From Granulicella sp. dw_53 (lineage in GTDB: Bacteria > Acidobacteriota > Terriglobia > Terriglobales > Acidobacteriaceae), in NCBI RefSeq assembly GCF_018449545.1, contig NZ_JAAVUR010000014.1, forward strand, positions 62,001 to 126,000: a stretch of 64,000 nt of DNA, in the 5' to 3' direction. Shown in pieces: positions 18,668 through 26,778 of this stretch. The notes under the pieces were generated by a model that had not been told where the DNA came from, did no database searches, and worked only from the letters and a program-made list of their open reading frames with translations. Every line of letters begins with the position of its first letter. Position 1 is the stretch's first letter. The position numbers and the translations under genes were made by a program.

Positions 18668-19407
18668 ATATTCGCTCCCTCATGTATTCGCTTTTGGCTT
18701 GCTCCCTGTTACTTGCTAACGTGGGTTGCCTCAGCGCGCCTGGAAAGCCAAAGGCAGAGTCGGAAGGTGGGCGTCCGGACGACGTCCACGACTTTGCAAC
18801 TCTCTATGGTCAAAATTGTGCCGCTTGCCATGGGGACAAGGGCAAGAATGGGGCCGCTATCTCGCTGGCTAATCCTGTTTATCTCGCGATCGCGGACGTT
18901 TCTAATCTTCGACGCGTTATCAGCAGCGGCGTTCCAGGAACGATGATGCCTCCTTTTGGCAAGAGCGTTGGTGGGATGTTGACCGATCAGCAGATTGGCG
19001 ATCTGGCTCAGGGAATGATGAAGGCTTGGGGAAGTCCGGCGGCTCTCTCTGGCCAGACGGCGCCGGCGTATGCGGGTCATGCTCCGGGCGATCCGGTGCA
19101 GGGACAGAAGAGCTTTGCGGTCTTCTGTGCGCGATGCCATGGCGAGAGTGGCGAAGGAGTTAGCAAGGACAAGCTTCGTACGGGGTCGCTGGTCGATCCT
19201 GCGTATCTCGCGCTGGTCAGCGAGCAGGGATTGCGCAGTATCGTCATCGCCGGCGAACCGGATCAGGGAATGCCGGATTGGCGCTCTGACCTAACGGGCT
19301 CTGGCGCTCGAGCGATGACGGACCAAGAGGTAACCGATACTGTTGCATGGCTTGTCTCGCATCGGGTTGCGAACCCAGGCCAGCCTTATCAGCAACGGCA
19401 TCCTTAG
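18664..19407 (+). CDS. Diheme cytochrome c lipoprotein
   Basis: A periplasmic electron carrier of 247 residues. The signal peptide ends in a lipobox, LANVGC, so the protein is probably anchored by lipid. Two class I cytochrome c domains carry CAACH (Cys52) and CARCH (Cys155), each with a later methionine ligand (GTMMPPF and QGMPDW). It overlaps the preceding gene by ATGA and lies directly before the Rieske gene. It is well placed to carry electrons from the Rieske/cytochrome b unit to the CuA/heme c domain of CoxB. Confidence 0.92.
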   Translation: MNIRSLMYSLLACSLLLANVGCLSAPGKPKAESEGGRPDDVHDFATLYGQNCAACHGDKGKNGAAISLANPVYLAIADVSNLRRVISSGVPGTMMPPFGKSVGGMLTDQQIGDLAQGMMKAWGSPAALSGQTAPAYAGHAPGDPVQGQKSFAVFCARCHGESGEGVSKDKLRTGSLVDPAYLALVSEQGLRSIVIAGEPDQGMPDWRSDLTGSGARAMTDQEVTDTVAWLVSHRVANPGQPYQQRHP

Positions 19408-19433
19408 ATTGGACCAAAGATGTGGAGAGACGG

Positions 19434-20072
19434 ATGAGTGAACTTCTCAAGTACCCTGGCGAGTCCAGCAACGACGATCTACCACCAGAGGGTAAGGCGG
19501 CTGCGCACTCGCGCCGAACTTTTCTCTTCAAGCTTTCGGTCATGCTGAATGTCGTGGTCGGGAGTGTGCTGGGCGTTCCTTTAGTGGGTTACTTGTTAGG
19601 ACCGGCGAGGAAGAAGAGCTCAGATGTCGGCTCGTGGGTCAGCCTCGGATCGACCAGCGGTTTTCCGGTTGGAGAGACGCGTCTCGTAGACTTTCAAAGT
19701 CCGGTTTCGAGTCTTGGCGATGGCGAAACCGCCAAGGTCGCGGCCTGGGTTCGGCGGATCTCCGCGCAGCAGTTTCAGGTCTTTGCGGTCAACTGCGCGC
19801 ATCTGGGTTGCCCAGTGCGATGGTTCGCACAGTCAAAGCTGTTTATGTGCCCTTGCCACGGCGGCGCTTACTATGAGGATGGGGCGAGGGCTTCAGGGCC
19901 TCCGGAGCGGGGGCTCTTTGAGTATCGCTATAAGGTCGATGGCGATTCTCTGGTCATCCACGCGGGCGATATGCCGACGCTTGCAACGCAGGCCTCATGT
20001 GGCAAGAAGCCTTTGATCCAGATCGAGCCTGCTGCAGCCGACGAGACGAGGACTACTCCATGGCAAGCCTAA
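19434..20072 (+). CDS. Rieske iron-sulfur protein of the quinol:cytochrome c reductase
   Basis: It takes electrons from quinol at the Qo site. The 212-residue protein has a Tat-like N-terminal anchor (SRRTFLFKLSVMLNVVVGSV) and a Rieske fold with the cluster ligands in CAHLGC (Cys121, His123) and CPCHGG (Cys139, His142). ATG 19434 has GGAGAG nearby. A longer frame from 19347 would overlap the cytochrome c gene by 61 bp and add unconserved residues. The cytochrome b gene starts 13 bp before this gene ends, so the two are tightly coupled. Confidence 0.93.
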   Translation: MSELLKYPGESSNDDLPPEGKAAAHSRRTFLFKLSVMLNVVVGSVLGVPLVGYLLGPARKKSSDVGSWVSLGSTSGFPVGETRLVDFQSPVSSLGDGETAKVAAWVRRISAQQFQVFAVNCAHLGCPVRWFAQSKLFMCPCHGGAYYEDGARASGPPERGLFEYRYKVDGDSLVIHAGDMPTLATQASCGKKPLIQIEPAAADETRTTPWQA

Positions 20073-21604
20073 AGCAGCGCGGTGTTTCGGTTGTGCTGAA
20101 GGGCTATGAATGGCTCGAGCACCGGCTCGGCCTGATCAAGCCGATAGCGACGGCAGCGGGGCATCCGACGCCTTCCAACAATGCCAGTTGGTGGTATGTC
20201 TTTGGAAGCGCCGCGAGTGTGTTGCTTGTGCTGCAGGTTGTGACCGGCATCCTGTTGGCTCTTGTTTATAGCCCATCTGCGAACGAGGCCTGGGGAAGTT
20301 TGCAGTTGCTGAACCACAACGTGGCGTTGGGCTGGTATCTGCGTGCGCTGCATGGCTGGGGCTCGGACTTCATGATTGCCATCGTGCTGATCCACATGGT
20401 GCAGGTCTTCCTCTTTGGCTCCTTCAAGTTTCCCCGCGAGCTGACCTGGATCATCGGCGTTGTGCTGCTTCTTCTGACGCTCGGCATGGCCTTCACTGGG
20501 CAGGTGATGCGATTTGACCAGGATGCTTACTGGGGCCTTGGCATCGGGGCTTCGATTATGAGCCGCATCCCGTTCATTGGGGCTCCGCTGGTTCACCTTA
20601 TGTTGGGAAGTCCCATCATTGGCGGCGCTACGTTGTCGCGGTTCTTTACGCTGCATGTCTTCGTCATTCCAGGCATGCTGTTGGCTGGAGTCGGCTTGCA
20701 CATCTGGATGACTCTTCTGCATGGCGTCAGCGAGTGGCCGATGCCGGGACGGATTGTCAGCAAGGCGACCTACGAGCGCGAGTATCACGAGATGACGGAG
20801 AAGACGGGCATTCCTTTCGTTCCGGACGCGGCGTGGAAGGATGCGGTCTTTGCTGCCTCGATTCTCTTCGCGGTCATGGCCTGCGCGTTCTTCTTTGGAC
20901 CCTTTGGACCGGGGGGACCGCCCGATCCGACGATCATTCAGACGGCTCCCAAGCCGGACTTTGCCTTCCTCTGGATCTATGCGGTGCTTGCCTTTCTTCC
21001 GCCGTCGATCGAGACGCCGGTCATGCTGGTGGTTCCTGTGCTCGCCATTGCGGGCATGTTGCTTCTGCCTCTGATTATGGGGGAGGGAGAACGTCACTGG
21101 GCGCGGCGTCCGGTGGCGGTGCTGATGGTCTCGGTCATCGCGGTATCGCTTGGCATCTTTACGCATCTCGGGACGTATACGCCGTGGAGTCCGATCATGA
21201 ACGCCTGGACGAGCGATGCGATTCCGGCGAAGTATCTGCAGGGCCGTAGTCCGCTGGAGCGGCAAGGCGCGCTGGTGCTGCAGAACAAGCAGTGCCGCAA
21301 CTGTCACGTTCTCGATGGAGCGGGCGGCCAGCGCGGTCCGTCGCTGGATGCGGTTGCTTCGCTCCTGACGGAGGATCAGATCATCCGGCAGCTGCTGCAG
21401 GGCGGCGGCAATATGCCTGCTTACGGCAATGCGCTTAATCCTTCCGAGACGAAGGCTCTCATGCAATTTCTTATGACGCTGCGTGGCAATGACCTTGCTC
21501 CGGCGGTGGATGCGTCGCGCAGCCTGGTGCATGCGGATCAGCAGTCTGCTCCTGTTGCTCCCGCGCCTCCTGCTGCTTCTGCGCCGGATGGGAAGACTCC
21601 CTAA
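20060..21604 (+). CDS. Cytochrome b of the bc complex with C-terminal fused cytochrome c
   Basis: The quinol-oxidising membrane subunit. The 514-residue protein has the b6-like helices with heme histidines (LRALHGWGSDFMIAIVLIHM and FTLHVFVIPGMLLAGVGLHI). Subunit IV-like helices follow, and a cytochrome c domain carries CRNCH at Cys412 with a methionine in GGGNMPAYG. The Qo-site ef-loop, usually PEWY, reads PDFA near residue 299. The N-terminus HPTPSNNASWWYVFG is typical of menaquinol-type enzymes. With the Rieske gene and the oxidase in one operon it can form a bcc-caa3-like chain. Confidence 0.93.
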   Translation: MASLKQRGVSVVLKGYEWLEHRLGLIKPIATAAGHPTPSNNASWWYVFGSAASVLLVLQVVTGILLALVYSPSANEAWGSLQLLNHNVALGWYLRALHGWGSDFMIAIVLIHMVQVFLFGSFKFPRELTWIIGVVLLLLTLGMAFTGQVMRFDQDAYWGLGIGASIMSRIPFIGAPLVHLMLGSPIIGGATLSRFFTLHVFVIPGMLLAGVGLHIWMTLLHGVSEWPMPGRIVSKATYEREYHEMTEKTGIPFVPDAAWKDAVFAASILFAVMACAFFFGPFGPGGPPDPTIIQTAPKPDFAFLWIYAVLAFLPPSIETPVMLVVPVLAIAGMLLLPLIMGEGERHWARRPVAVLMVSVIAVSLGIFTHLGTYTPWSPIMNAWTSDAIPAKYLQGRSPLERQGALVLQNKQCRNCHVLDGAGGQRGPSLDAVASLLTEDQIIRQLLQGGGNMPAYGNALNPSETKALMQFLMTLRGNDLAPAVDASRSLVHADQQSAPVAPAPPAASAPDGKTP

Positions 21605-21607
21605 AGC

Positions 21608-22456
21608 ATGGCCGATCCTGTAAACGAGATGCTTGCAGACTGGTCTCTTCCGGTCTGGCTCACGCTATCGATTGCAATTACTGCGATCGTCTATGTGCGC
21701 GGCTGGATGGCTCTGCGACGGACTCGCGCTGCGCAGTTCGACGAGGTTCGACTTGCATCCTTTCTTTCAGGCCTCGGAGTTCTGTGGCTGGCGATCGGTT
21801 CGCCGATGGATGAGTTTGCCGATGCGCTGTTGAGTGCGCATATGGTCGAACATCTGCTGATCATGTCGGCTGTCCCGCCGCTTTTGCTCTATGGCTTGCC
21901 GGTGGTTCCACTGTTGCGAGGAGTTCCGCTGGGGTTGCGGCGTTCCGTGCTCGGTCCGCTGCTTCGACTGACGTTCTTGCGCAGGCTGGGACATTGGCTG
22001 GTTACGCCGGTCGTCGCGTGGCTTGCCATGAATCTTATGTACCTTGGGTGGCATGTTCCGGCGGCCTATGACTTCGCTCTGGAGCATGAGGGGTGGCATG
22101 CGGTGGAGCATCTGTGTTTTCTCAGCACTTCTCTTCTGTTCTGGTGGTGCATTCTGCGGCCTTGGCCTGCTCCGGCTCACCCCCAGAGCTGGGGTATTCT
22201 GATCTACCTGGTTGCGGCGGATATTGTGAACACCTTGCTCTCGGCCTTTTTGGCGTTTTGCGGGAGACCGGTGTATGGGTTTTATCTGGACCATCCCAAT
22301 CCGTTTCAGATCGCGCCTCTCGATGACCAGGTGTTTGGGGCTTCGATCATGTGGGTTTTTGGGTCGATGGTGTTTCTGGTGCCTGCCGTTGTGGTCACTT
22401 TGCGGTTGATGGGGCCTAGTGGACGGCGGCCGGTTTATGGGAAGGTTCCTTTGTAG
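21608..22456 (+). CDS. ctaG: CtaG-family oxidase assembly protein (caa3_CtaG)
   Basis: A membrane protein of 282 residues, about seven helices, of the caa3-type CtaG family needed for making active caa3 oxidase in Bacillus. Conserved features include HMVEHLLIMSAVPPLLLYG, NLMYLGWHVPAAYDFAL and WHAVEHLCFLSTSLLFWW, whose histidines suggest copper or heme handling. It follows cytochrome b by 3 bp and ends the operon, with a terminator-like hairpin just after. This is not the Cox11-type CtaG. Confidence 0.9.
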   Translation: MADPVNEMLADWSLPVWLTLSIAITAIVYVRGWMALRRTRAAQFDEVRLASFLSGLGVLWLAIGSPMDEFADALLSAHMVEHLLIMSAVPPLLLYGLPVVPLLRGVPLGLRRSVLGPLLRLTFLRRLGHWLVTPVVAWLAMNLMYLGWHVPAAYDFALEHEGWHAVEHLCFLSTSLLFWWCILRPWPAPAHPQSWGILIYLVAADIVNTLLSAFLAFCGRPVYGFYLDHPNPFQIAPLDDQVFGASIMWVFGSMVFLVPAVVVTLRLMGPSGRRPVYGKVPL

Positions 22457-22472
22457 GCTTGGGTGGGAGACT

Positions 22473-22505
22473 GGGGCTAATGCCCCTTTGGGGTGGTTTT
22501 TTTCG
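22473..22505 (+). terminator. Terminator-like hairpin after ctaG
   Basis: GGGGC-TAAT-GCCCC, with an alternative CCCC-TTT-GGGG pairing, is followed by a run of seven T (22497-22503). Competing stems make the fold uncertain, but its position at the operon end fits termination. Confidence 0.5.
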
Positions 22506-22692
22506 TAGGGCTAAAGGCAGCGGCGTGCGGCTTTTCGAGTCAGACGCACATGATCGACCTCTTTCGGTCTCACATTGGCAAAACACCACTGCACTATCGC
22601 CGAAATTCGTAGTAATAACCCAGAATCGTAGGCTTTTCTAGAAGACCACGCCGCCATGAAGCCGCTATCGTCTTTATAGGAGTAAATGACCC

Positions 22693-23172
22693 ATGGGAAA
22701 CGATCTTCCTATCAATGCAGCTTATCCTGATCGCGTAGAAATCATCGATGCTCTATATCGACTTGTGACAGGAATCGACGATAATGATCCAGCCCTGCTC
22801 ATGAGCAGTCTAACTAGTGATTGTCATGTGGATTATCAAAAAGCGGGTCAAATCATGGGGCTGAGTTTCCCGGTTTTCAACGACCGCGACGCAGCCGTAG
22901 AGACGGTCCTTGCCATAGTGGGCCCTCTGGATACCCTTCATAAGGTATCCACTTCTCGCGTCTGGGTAAATGGCGATACAGGCCATATGACTGCGGCGGT
23001 AGAGGCTCAGCATTTCCCGCACAATAACCGCTCACGACATCTGATGATGAATAGCCGTTACGAAGTGGAAGTCAGGAAAGAGGATGGTGCATGGAAGATA
23101 TCAAGCCTTGTTTGTAATTTGGTTTGGTTCGATGGCGACCCTCAGGTGCTCGTGGACCATTTGCCAAAGTAA
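22693..23172 (+). CDS. SnoaL-like (NTF2-fold) protein
   Basis: A 159-residue protein with the nuclear transport factor 2/SnoaL pattern: an N-terminal helix (ALYRLVTGIDDNDPALLMSSLTSD), strands around TSRVWVNGDTGHMTAAVEAQH, and a final strand EDGAWKISSLVCNLVWFDG. Members include small hydrolases, isomerases and proteins without catalysis; no active-site assignment is possible here. An AGGAG lies 10 bp before the ATG. The gene stands alone and is lower in GC than its neighbours, so lateral acquisition is possible. Confidence 0.75.
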   Translation: MGNDLPINAAYPDRVEIIDALYRLVTGIDDNDPALLMSSLTSDCHVDYQKAGQIMGLSFPVFNDRDAAVETVLAIVGPLDTLHKVSTSRVWVNGDTGHMTAAVEAQHFPHNNRSRHLMMNSRYEVEVRKEDGAWKISSLVCNLVWFDGDPQVLVDHLPK

Positions 23173-23319
23173 GAACCAGCCGGGATCGATTTCTGGAAGT
23201 ATGTTGGAACCGTCGATCAAACAGAGTCCGACTCTACTGGAATTGACACAGGTTCCTGCACAGTTCCTGTACAACAGAAATATATACGTGATTATGTTCA
23301 AGTAAATCATTGCCGCGGA

Positions 23320-23354
23320 AAATTCTTATCATCGGCCAATAATGATAAGAATTT
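23320..23354. terminator. 13-bp perfect inverted repeat between convergent genes
   Basis: AAATTCTTATCAT (23320-23332) and ATGATAAGAATTT (23342-23354) form a perfect stem with a 9-nt loop. It lies between the SnoaL-like gene (plus) and the AAA ATPase gene (minus), 21 bp beyond the latter's stop. The stem is AT-rich and has no clear T-run, so it could be a bidirectional terminator or a protein-binding site. Confidence 0.5.
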
Positions 23355-23375
23355 GTGTGAAGCCGGGAGGTGGGT

Positions 23376-24935
23376 TTAGTTGAAGCCTCGGCGGGTGCGG
23401 TTTTTGGCGTATTCGTCGCGTTCGGAGTCGCGGTCGCGGATCTTTTCGGCGTAGTTGGCGGCGTCGTTGTTGCGTTGTTTCTTTTCGGCGGCGGTGAAGC
23501 TGCGCTCTTCGCTACGGCTGATGCGTTTGTGGGCGTACATGCCTTCGAGGAGGAACTCGGCTGCGCTGACGGCTACTTCGGCGGAGGACTTGGAGTTGAT
23601 CTTGAGGGGGGAGAGTTTCTCGAAGAGGCCCTGGATCTGCTGGAGCTCTTTTTGGCTGTCGGCGGCAGCCTGGGCGTCGTTGAGTTGGACGGTGCCGCCG
23701 AGATTGAACCACTGCTCGATCTGCTGGGTGTTGGTGGCGGCGAAGTACTGGTCGAAGACGCTGGCTACGCTGGTGCGGATGATCTCGCGGATGACGGTGT
23801 CGGCTCCGCGCATCTCGCCTTCGTATTCGAGCTCGATCTTGCCGGTGATGCCGGGGAGTGCTGCGTAGATGTCGCCGACGCGGGGGACGGCCAGGGTCTC
23901 TCCGTGGAGGAAGGCGCGGCGCTCGGCGTTGGAGATGACCAACTCCATGGTGGAGATGGGGAGGCGCTGGGAGACGCCGCTGCGCTTGTCGACTTTTTTG
24001 TCTTCGCGGGCGGAGAAGGCGATCTGTTCGACGATCTGACGAATGTAGTGGGGGATCTCGATGCCGTCGGTGGAGGGCTTTCCGGCCTTGTCCTTGTTGC
24101 GTCCGCTCCAGGCTTCCTGGGTGGTGATGGAGATGGCTTCGTCGATGGATTCTGGGTAGTGGGTGCGGATCTCGCTGCCGATGCGGTCTTTGAGGGGGGT
24201 GACGATCTTGCCGCGAGCGGTGTAGTCCTCGGGGTTGGCGGAGAAGACGATGGCGACGTCGAGGGGGAGGCGGACGGGGTAGCCCTTAATCTGGACGTCT
24301 CCTTCCTGCATGATGTTGAAGAGGGCGACCTGGATCTTGCCGGCGAGGTCGGGGACTTCGTTGATGGCGAAGATGCCGCGGTTGGCGCGGGGCAGGAGCC
24401 CGTAGTGCATGGTGAGCTCGGAGCCGAGGTCCTGGTTGGAGCGGGCGGCCTTGATGGGGTCGATGTCGCCGACGAGGTCGGCTACGGTGACGTCGGGGGT
24501 GGCGAGTTTTTCGACGTAACGCTCGTCGGGGGTGAGCCAGGCGATGGGGGTGTCGTCGCCGTGCTTGGCGATGAGGTTGCGGCTGAACTGGGAGATGGGG
24601 GCGTATGGGTTGTCGCGGAGCTCGGAGCCGGCGATGTAAGGGCAGGCGGGGTCGAGCAGGGTGGTGAGGGCGCGGAGGATGCGCGACTTGGCCTGGCCGC
24701 GGAGGCCGAGGAGGATGAAGTTGTGCTTGGAGAGGACGGCGTTGACGATCTGGGGGACGACGGTGTCTTCGTAACCGACGATGCCGGGGAAGAGAGGGGC
24801 TCCAGATTTGCCGTTGGTGCGCAGGCGGGCGATGAGGTTCTCGCGGAGCTCGTCTTTGACGGAGCGGGCGAGGCGGGCGGGAGTGAATTCAGAGCTGCGG
24901 AGTGCGCCTAAGGTCGTTGGGAGGGAGTTCGCCAT
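23376..24935 (-). CDS. ChlI/MoxR-like AAA+ ATPase
   Basis: A 519-residue ATPase related to magnesium-chelatase subunit I. The P-loop reads ILLGLRGQAKSRI and the Walker B-like strand GIFAINEVPDL, with Asn-Glu where Asp-Glu is usual. Sensor 1 is FSANPEDY, followed by TPLKDRIGSEIRTHYP. The C-terminal ~100 residues are charged and helical. ChlI/MoxR proteins normally act with a von Willebrand partner, but none lies beside this gene; the VWFA gene at 55.6 kb is a different, exported type. The name magnesium chelatase would be misleading in a non-phototroph. A chaperone-like remodelling role is inference. Confidence 0.82.
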   Translation of the reverse strand: MANSLPTTLGALRSSEFTPARLARSVKDELRENLIARLRTNGKSGAPLFPGIVGYEDTVVPQIVNAVLSKHNFILLGLRGQAKSRILRALTTLLDPACPYIAGSELRDNPYAPISQFSRNLIAKHGDDTPIAWLTPDERYVEKLATPDVTVADLVGDIDPIKAARSNQDLGSELTMHYGLLPRANRGIFAINEVPDLAGKIQVALFNIMQEGDVQIKGYPVRLPLDVAIVFSANPEDYTARGKIVTPLKDRIGSEIRTHYPESIDEAISITTQEAWSGRNKDKAGKPSTDGIEIPHYIRQIVEQIAFSAREDKKVDKRSGVSQRLPISTMELVISNAERRAFLHGETLAVPRVGDIYAALPGITGKIELEYEGEMRGADTVIREIIRTSVASVFDQYFAATNTQQIEQWFNLGGTVQLNDAQAAADSQKELQQIQGLFEKLSPLKINSKSSAEVAVSAAEFLLEGMYAHKRISRSEERSFTAAEKKQRNNDAANYAEKIRDRDSERDEYAKNRTRRGFN

Positions 24936-25001
24936 GGAGGAAGTATAGATGTTTGGCGAGGAGGGATGGATTCGGGGTGTTGATCTGGCTAAAGTTATGG
25001 G

Positions 25002-25700
25002 TCAGGTTTTCCAGGTGAGTTTCGTTATCGGGACAGAACTGGCGAGTTTCCGGATGGCCTCCGGGGTGTCGGGTTCGGCGCCGGACTGGGTGGGCCAGTG
25101 GAGCTCGCAGTCTAAGGTACGCAGGGCGGGGCCGGTGTAGGAGGTGCTCCAGGTGGAGATGGAGAAGCCGGCCCGGTGCAGGGTGGTGCGGATCTCGTCT
25201 TCGGTGAGGTTGGGATTTTCTACCAGCTCGATGCAGAGGGTGGCGGTGCGGCGGGTGGGAAGACGCTTCTCGAAGTGTTTGAGCGCGGAGAGGATGAGGC
25301 ACACGAGGATGGTTCCGGTGATCCCGAGGGCGATTTGGCCTCCGCCGAAGAGGAGTCCGAGGATGGTGACGAACCAGAGGGTGGCGGCGGTGGTGAGGCC
25401 GTGGACGAGGCCGTCGCGGCGAAGGATCGCTCCGGCACCGATGAATCCGATGCCGGAGAGAATGCCTAGGGGGAGGCGCATCAGGTCCAACTCGACGAAG
25501 GAGGTGGGCGGCTTGCCGGCTGTCGCAAGCAGGGCATTGGCCTGGATCATGGCGAGGGTTGCGGCCAGGCAGACGAGCATGCAGGTGCGGATACCGAAGG
25601 ATTTGCCGTGTTCGTCGCGGTCGTATCCGATGAGGAAGCTGGCGGCGAGGGCCAGGAGGATGCGAAGGGCGATGTGCTGCCAGGTGAGGTTGACGGGCAT
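25002..25700 (-). CDS. MgtC/SapB family membrane protein
   Basis: A 232-residue inner-membrane protein with about four or five N-terminal helices carrying the MgtC signature: LLALAASFLIGYDRDEHGKS, GIRTCMLVCLAATLAM, PLGILSGIGFIGAGAI and VHGLTTAATLWFV. A soluble C-terminal ACT-like domain follows (TATLCIELVENPNLTEDEIR). ATG 25700 has GGGAG five bases upstream and is preferred to 25712. MgtC proteins are linked to growth in low magnesium and to F-ATPase control in pathogens; the role here is not known. It follows the TPR gene by 21 bp. Confidence 0.9.
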   Translation of the reverse strand: MPVNLTWQHIALRILLALAASFLIGYDRDEHGKSFGIRTCMLVCLAATLAMIQANALLATAGKPPTSFVELDLMRLPLGILSGIGFIGAGAILRRDGLVHGLTTAATLWFVTILGLLFGGGQIALGITGTILVCLILSALKHFEKRLPTRRTATLCIELVENPNLTEDEIRTTLHRAGFSISTWSTSYTGPALRTLDCELHWPTQSGAEPDTPEAIRKLASSVPITKLTWKT

Positions 25701-25721
25701 CGTGGCTCCCAAGAGATTGGG

Positions 25722-26033
25722 TTAGATGCTGAGATCCTCGCGCATGGCGTCCATTTCGGCCAGGGCGTGCTGGTTATTGGTGCGGTTGGCGGCTGCGATT
25801 CCTTCGTGGAGGCGGGCGAGGGCTTCTTCGGTGCGGCCCAGCTTGGCGAGGGTCTGGGCGGACATCTGGAAGGCGGGTACGTAGTCGGGGTTATGGCCGA
25901 TGAGGGTGGTGAATTCGGTGAGGGCGAGGTCGGGGTGGCCCTGGCTGATGTGCTCCATGGCGAGGCCGTAGCGGGCGAAGGCGTTGGTGGGGTCGAGCTG
26001 GAGGATTTCGTTGAGGGCTGCGATCTTGTCCAT
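25722..26033 (-). CDS. Small tetratricopeptide-repeat protein
   Basis: A 103-residue cytoplasmic protein made of about two and a half TPR units (ALNEILQLDPTNAFARYGLA, then a unit around HNPDYVPAFQMSAQTLAKLG). Start at ATG 26033; a longer frame to 26087 adds only a proline-rich stretch. The ribosome site is weak. It is probably cotranscribed with the MgtC-like gene. TPR units mediate protein-protein contact; the partner is unknown. Confidence 0.78.
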   Translation of the reverse strand: MDKIAALNEILQLDPTNAFARYGLAMEHISQGHPDLALTEFTTLIGHNPDYVPAFQMSAQTLAKLGRTEEALARLHEGIAAANRTNNQHALAEMDAMREDLSI

Positions 26034-26073
26034 AGGGTTATGGTGCGACGTGGGTGGGGGATTGGCAAGTTCT

Positions 26074-26113
26074 GGAAGGCTTAACACCGATTTGCACGGA
26101 TGATACCGATTTT
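26074..26113. repeat. 39-bp dispersed repeat (ACCGATTT-CACGGAT type), copy 1
   Basis: This sequence matches 53671-53709 at about 36 of 39 positions and begins GGAAGGCTTAACACCGATTT in both. It lies in the intergenic region between the divergent TPR and thioesterase genes. Confidence 0.75.
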
Positions 26114-26193
26114 AAGACAGGCAACGGCTTTCTTTGAGGATGGCTATGGTGCTCATGGTCGGGAGGAGGTGTGGGTGGCTGTAACAATTTAGA

Positions 26194-26724
26194 ATGGTAG
26201 GAATGAGTGATGAGGGAGTTCAGCGGACGGTAGCGGAGTCGCAGTCGGAGCGGAGTGAGATTATCTTTCCGGCGGATGCGAATGCTTTGGGGAATCTGTT
26301 TGGTGGACGGCTAATGCAGTACATCGACCTGGTTGGAGCCATGGCTGCGAGCCGTCATGCGCGGGCTATCACGATCACGGCGAGTATGGACCATCTGGAC
26401 TTTGTGGCGCCGGTGCATGTTGGGGATCTACTGATTCTGAAGGCGAGCGTGAATCGGGCGTTCCGGACTTCGATGGAGGTCGGCGTCAAGGCGATGGTGG
26501 AGGATGTGCGGGAGCAGCGGCTGAAGCATGTGTCTTCGGCGTACCTGACGTATGTGGCTGTGGATCCATCAGGGAAGGGTTTGGTGGTGCCGCAGTTGGT
26601 TACGGAGACCGAGCAACAGAGGCGCCGGTATGAGGATGCAGGGCGGCGGCGGGAGATGCGGGCGGGTGAGACGCAAAGGCGCAAGGAGATGCGCGCCGCT
26701 CTGCCGGCGGGTTGGTATGTGTAG
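26194..26724 (+). CDS. Acyl-CoA thioesterase, hotdog fold (YciA/ACOT type)
   Basis: Hydrolyses acyl-CoA to free acid and CoA. The 176-residue protein has the conserved ANALGNLFGGRLMQYIDLVG segment with the central hotdog helix, then TASMDHLDFVAPVHVGDLL. The last 45 residues are Arg/Glu-rich, a tail longer than in YciA. Starts at ATG 26194 or 26203 are both possible and neither has a well-spaced ribosome site. The Mrp gene follows 54 bp later. Confidence 0.85.
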   Translation: MVGMSDEGVQRTVAESQSERSEIIFPADANALGNLFGGRLMQYIDLVGAMAASRHARAITITASMDHLDFVAPVHVGDLLILKASVNRAFRTSMEVGVKAMVEDVREQRLKHVSSAYLTYVAVDPSGKGLVVPQLVTETEQQRRRYEDAGRRREMRAGETQRRKEMRAALPAGWYV

Positions 26725-26778
26725 AGGATTTAGGCGTTTATCCACAGATTGAGTTAACGGGCAGTAAGGGAGATCGAT

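Noticed and set aside
20069-21532. 487-codon minus-strand frame in cytochrome b
   Set aside because: His/Arg/Gln-rich antisense shadow.
23370-24911. 513-codon plus-strand frame opposite the AAA ATPase gene
   Set aside because: It is a Val/Gly/Asp-rich shadow of the real minus-strand gene.
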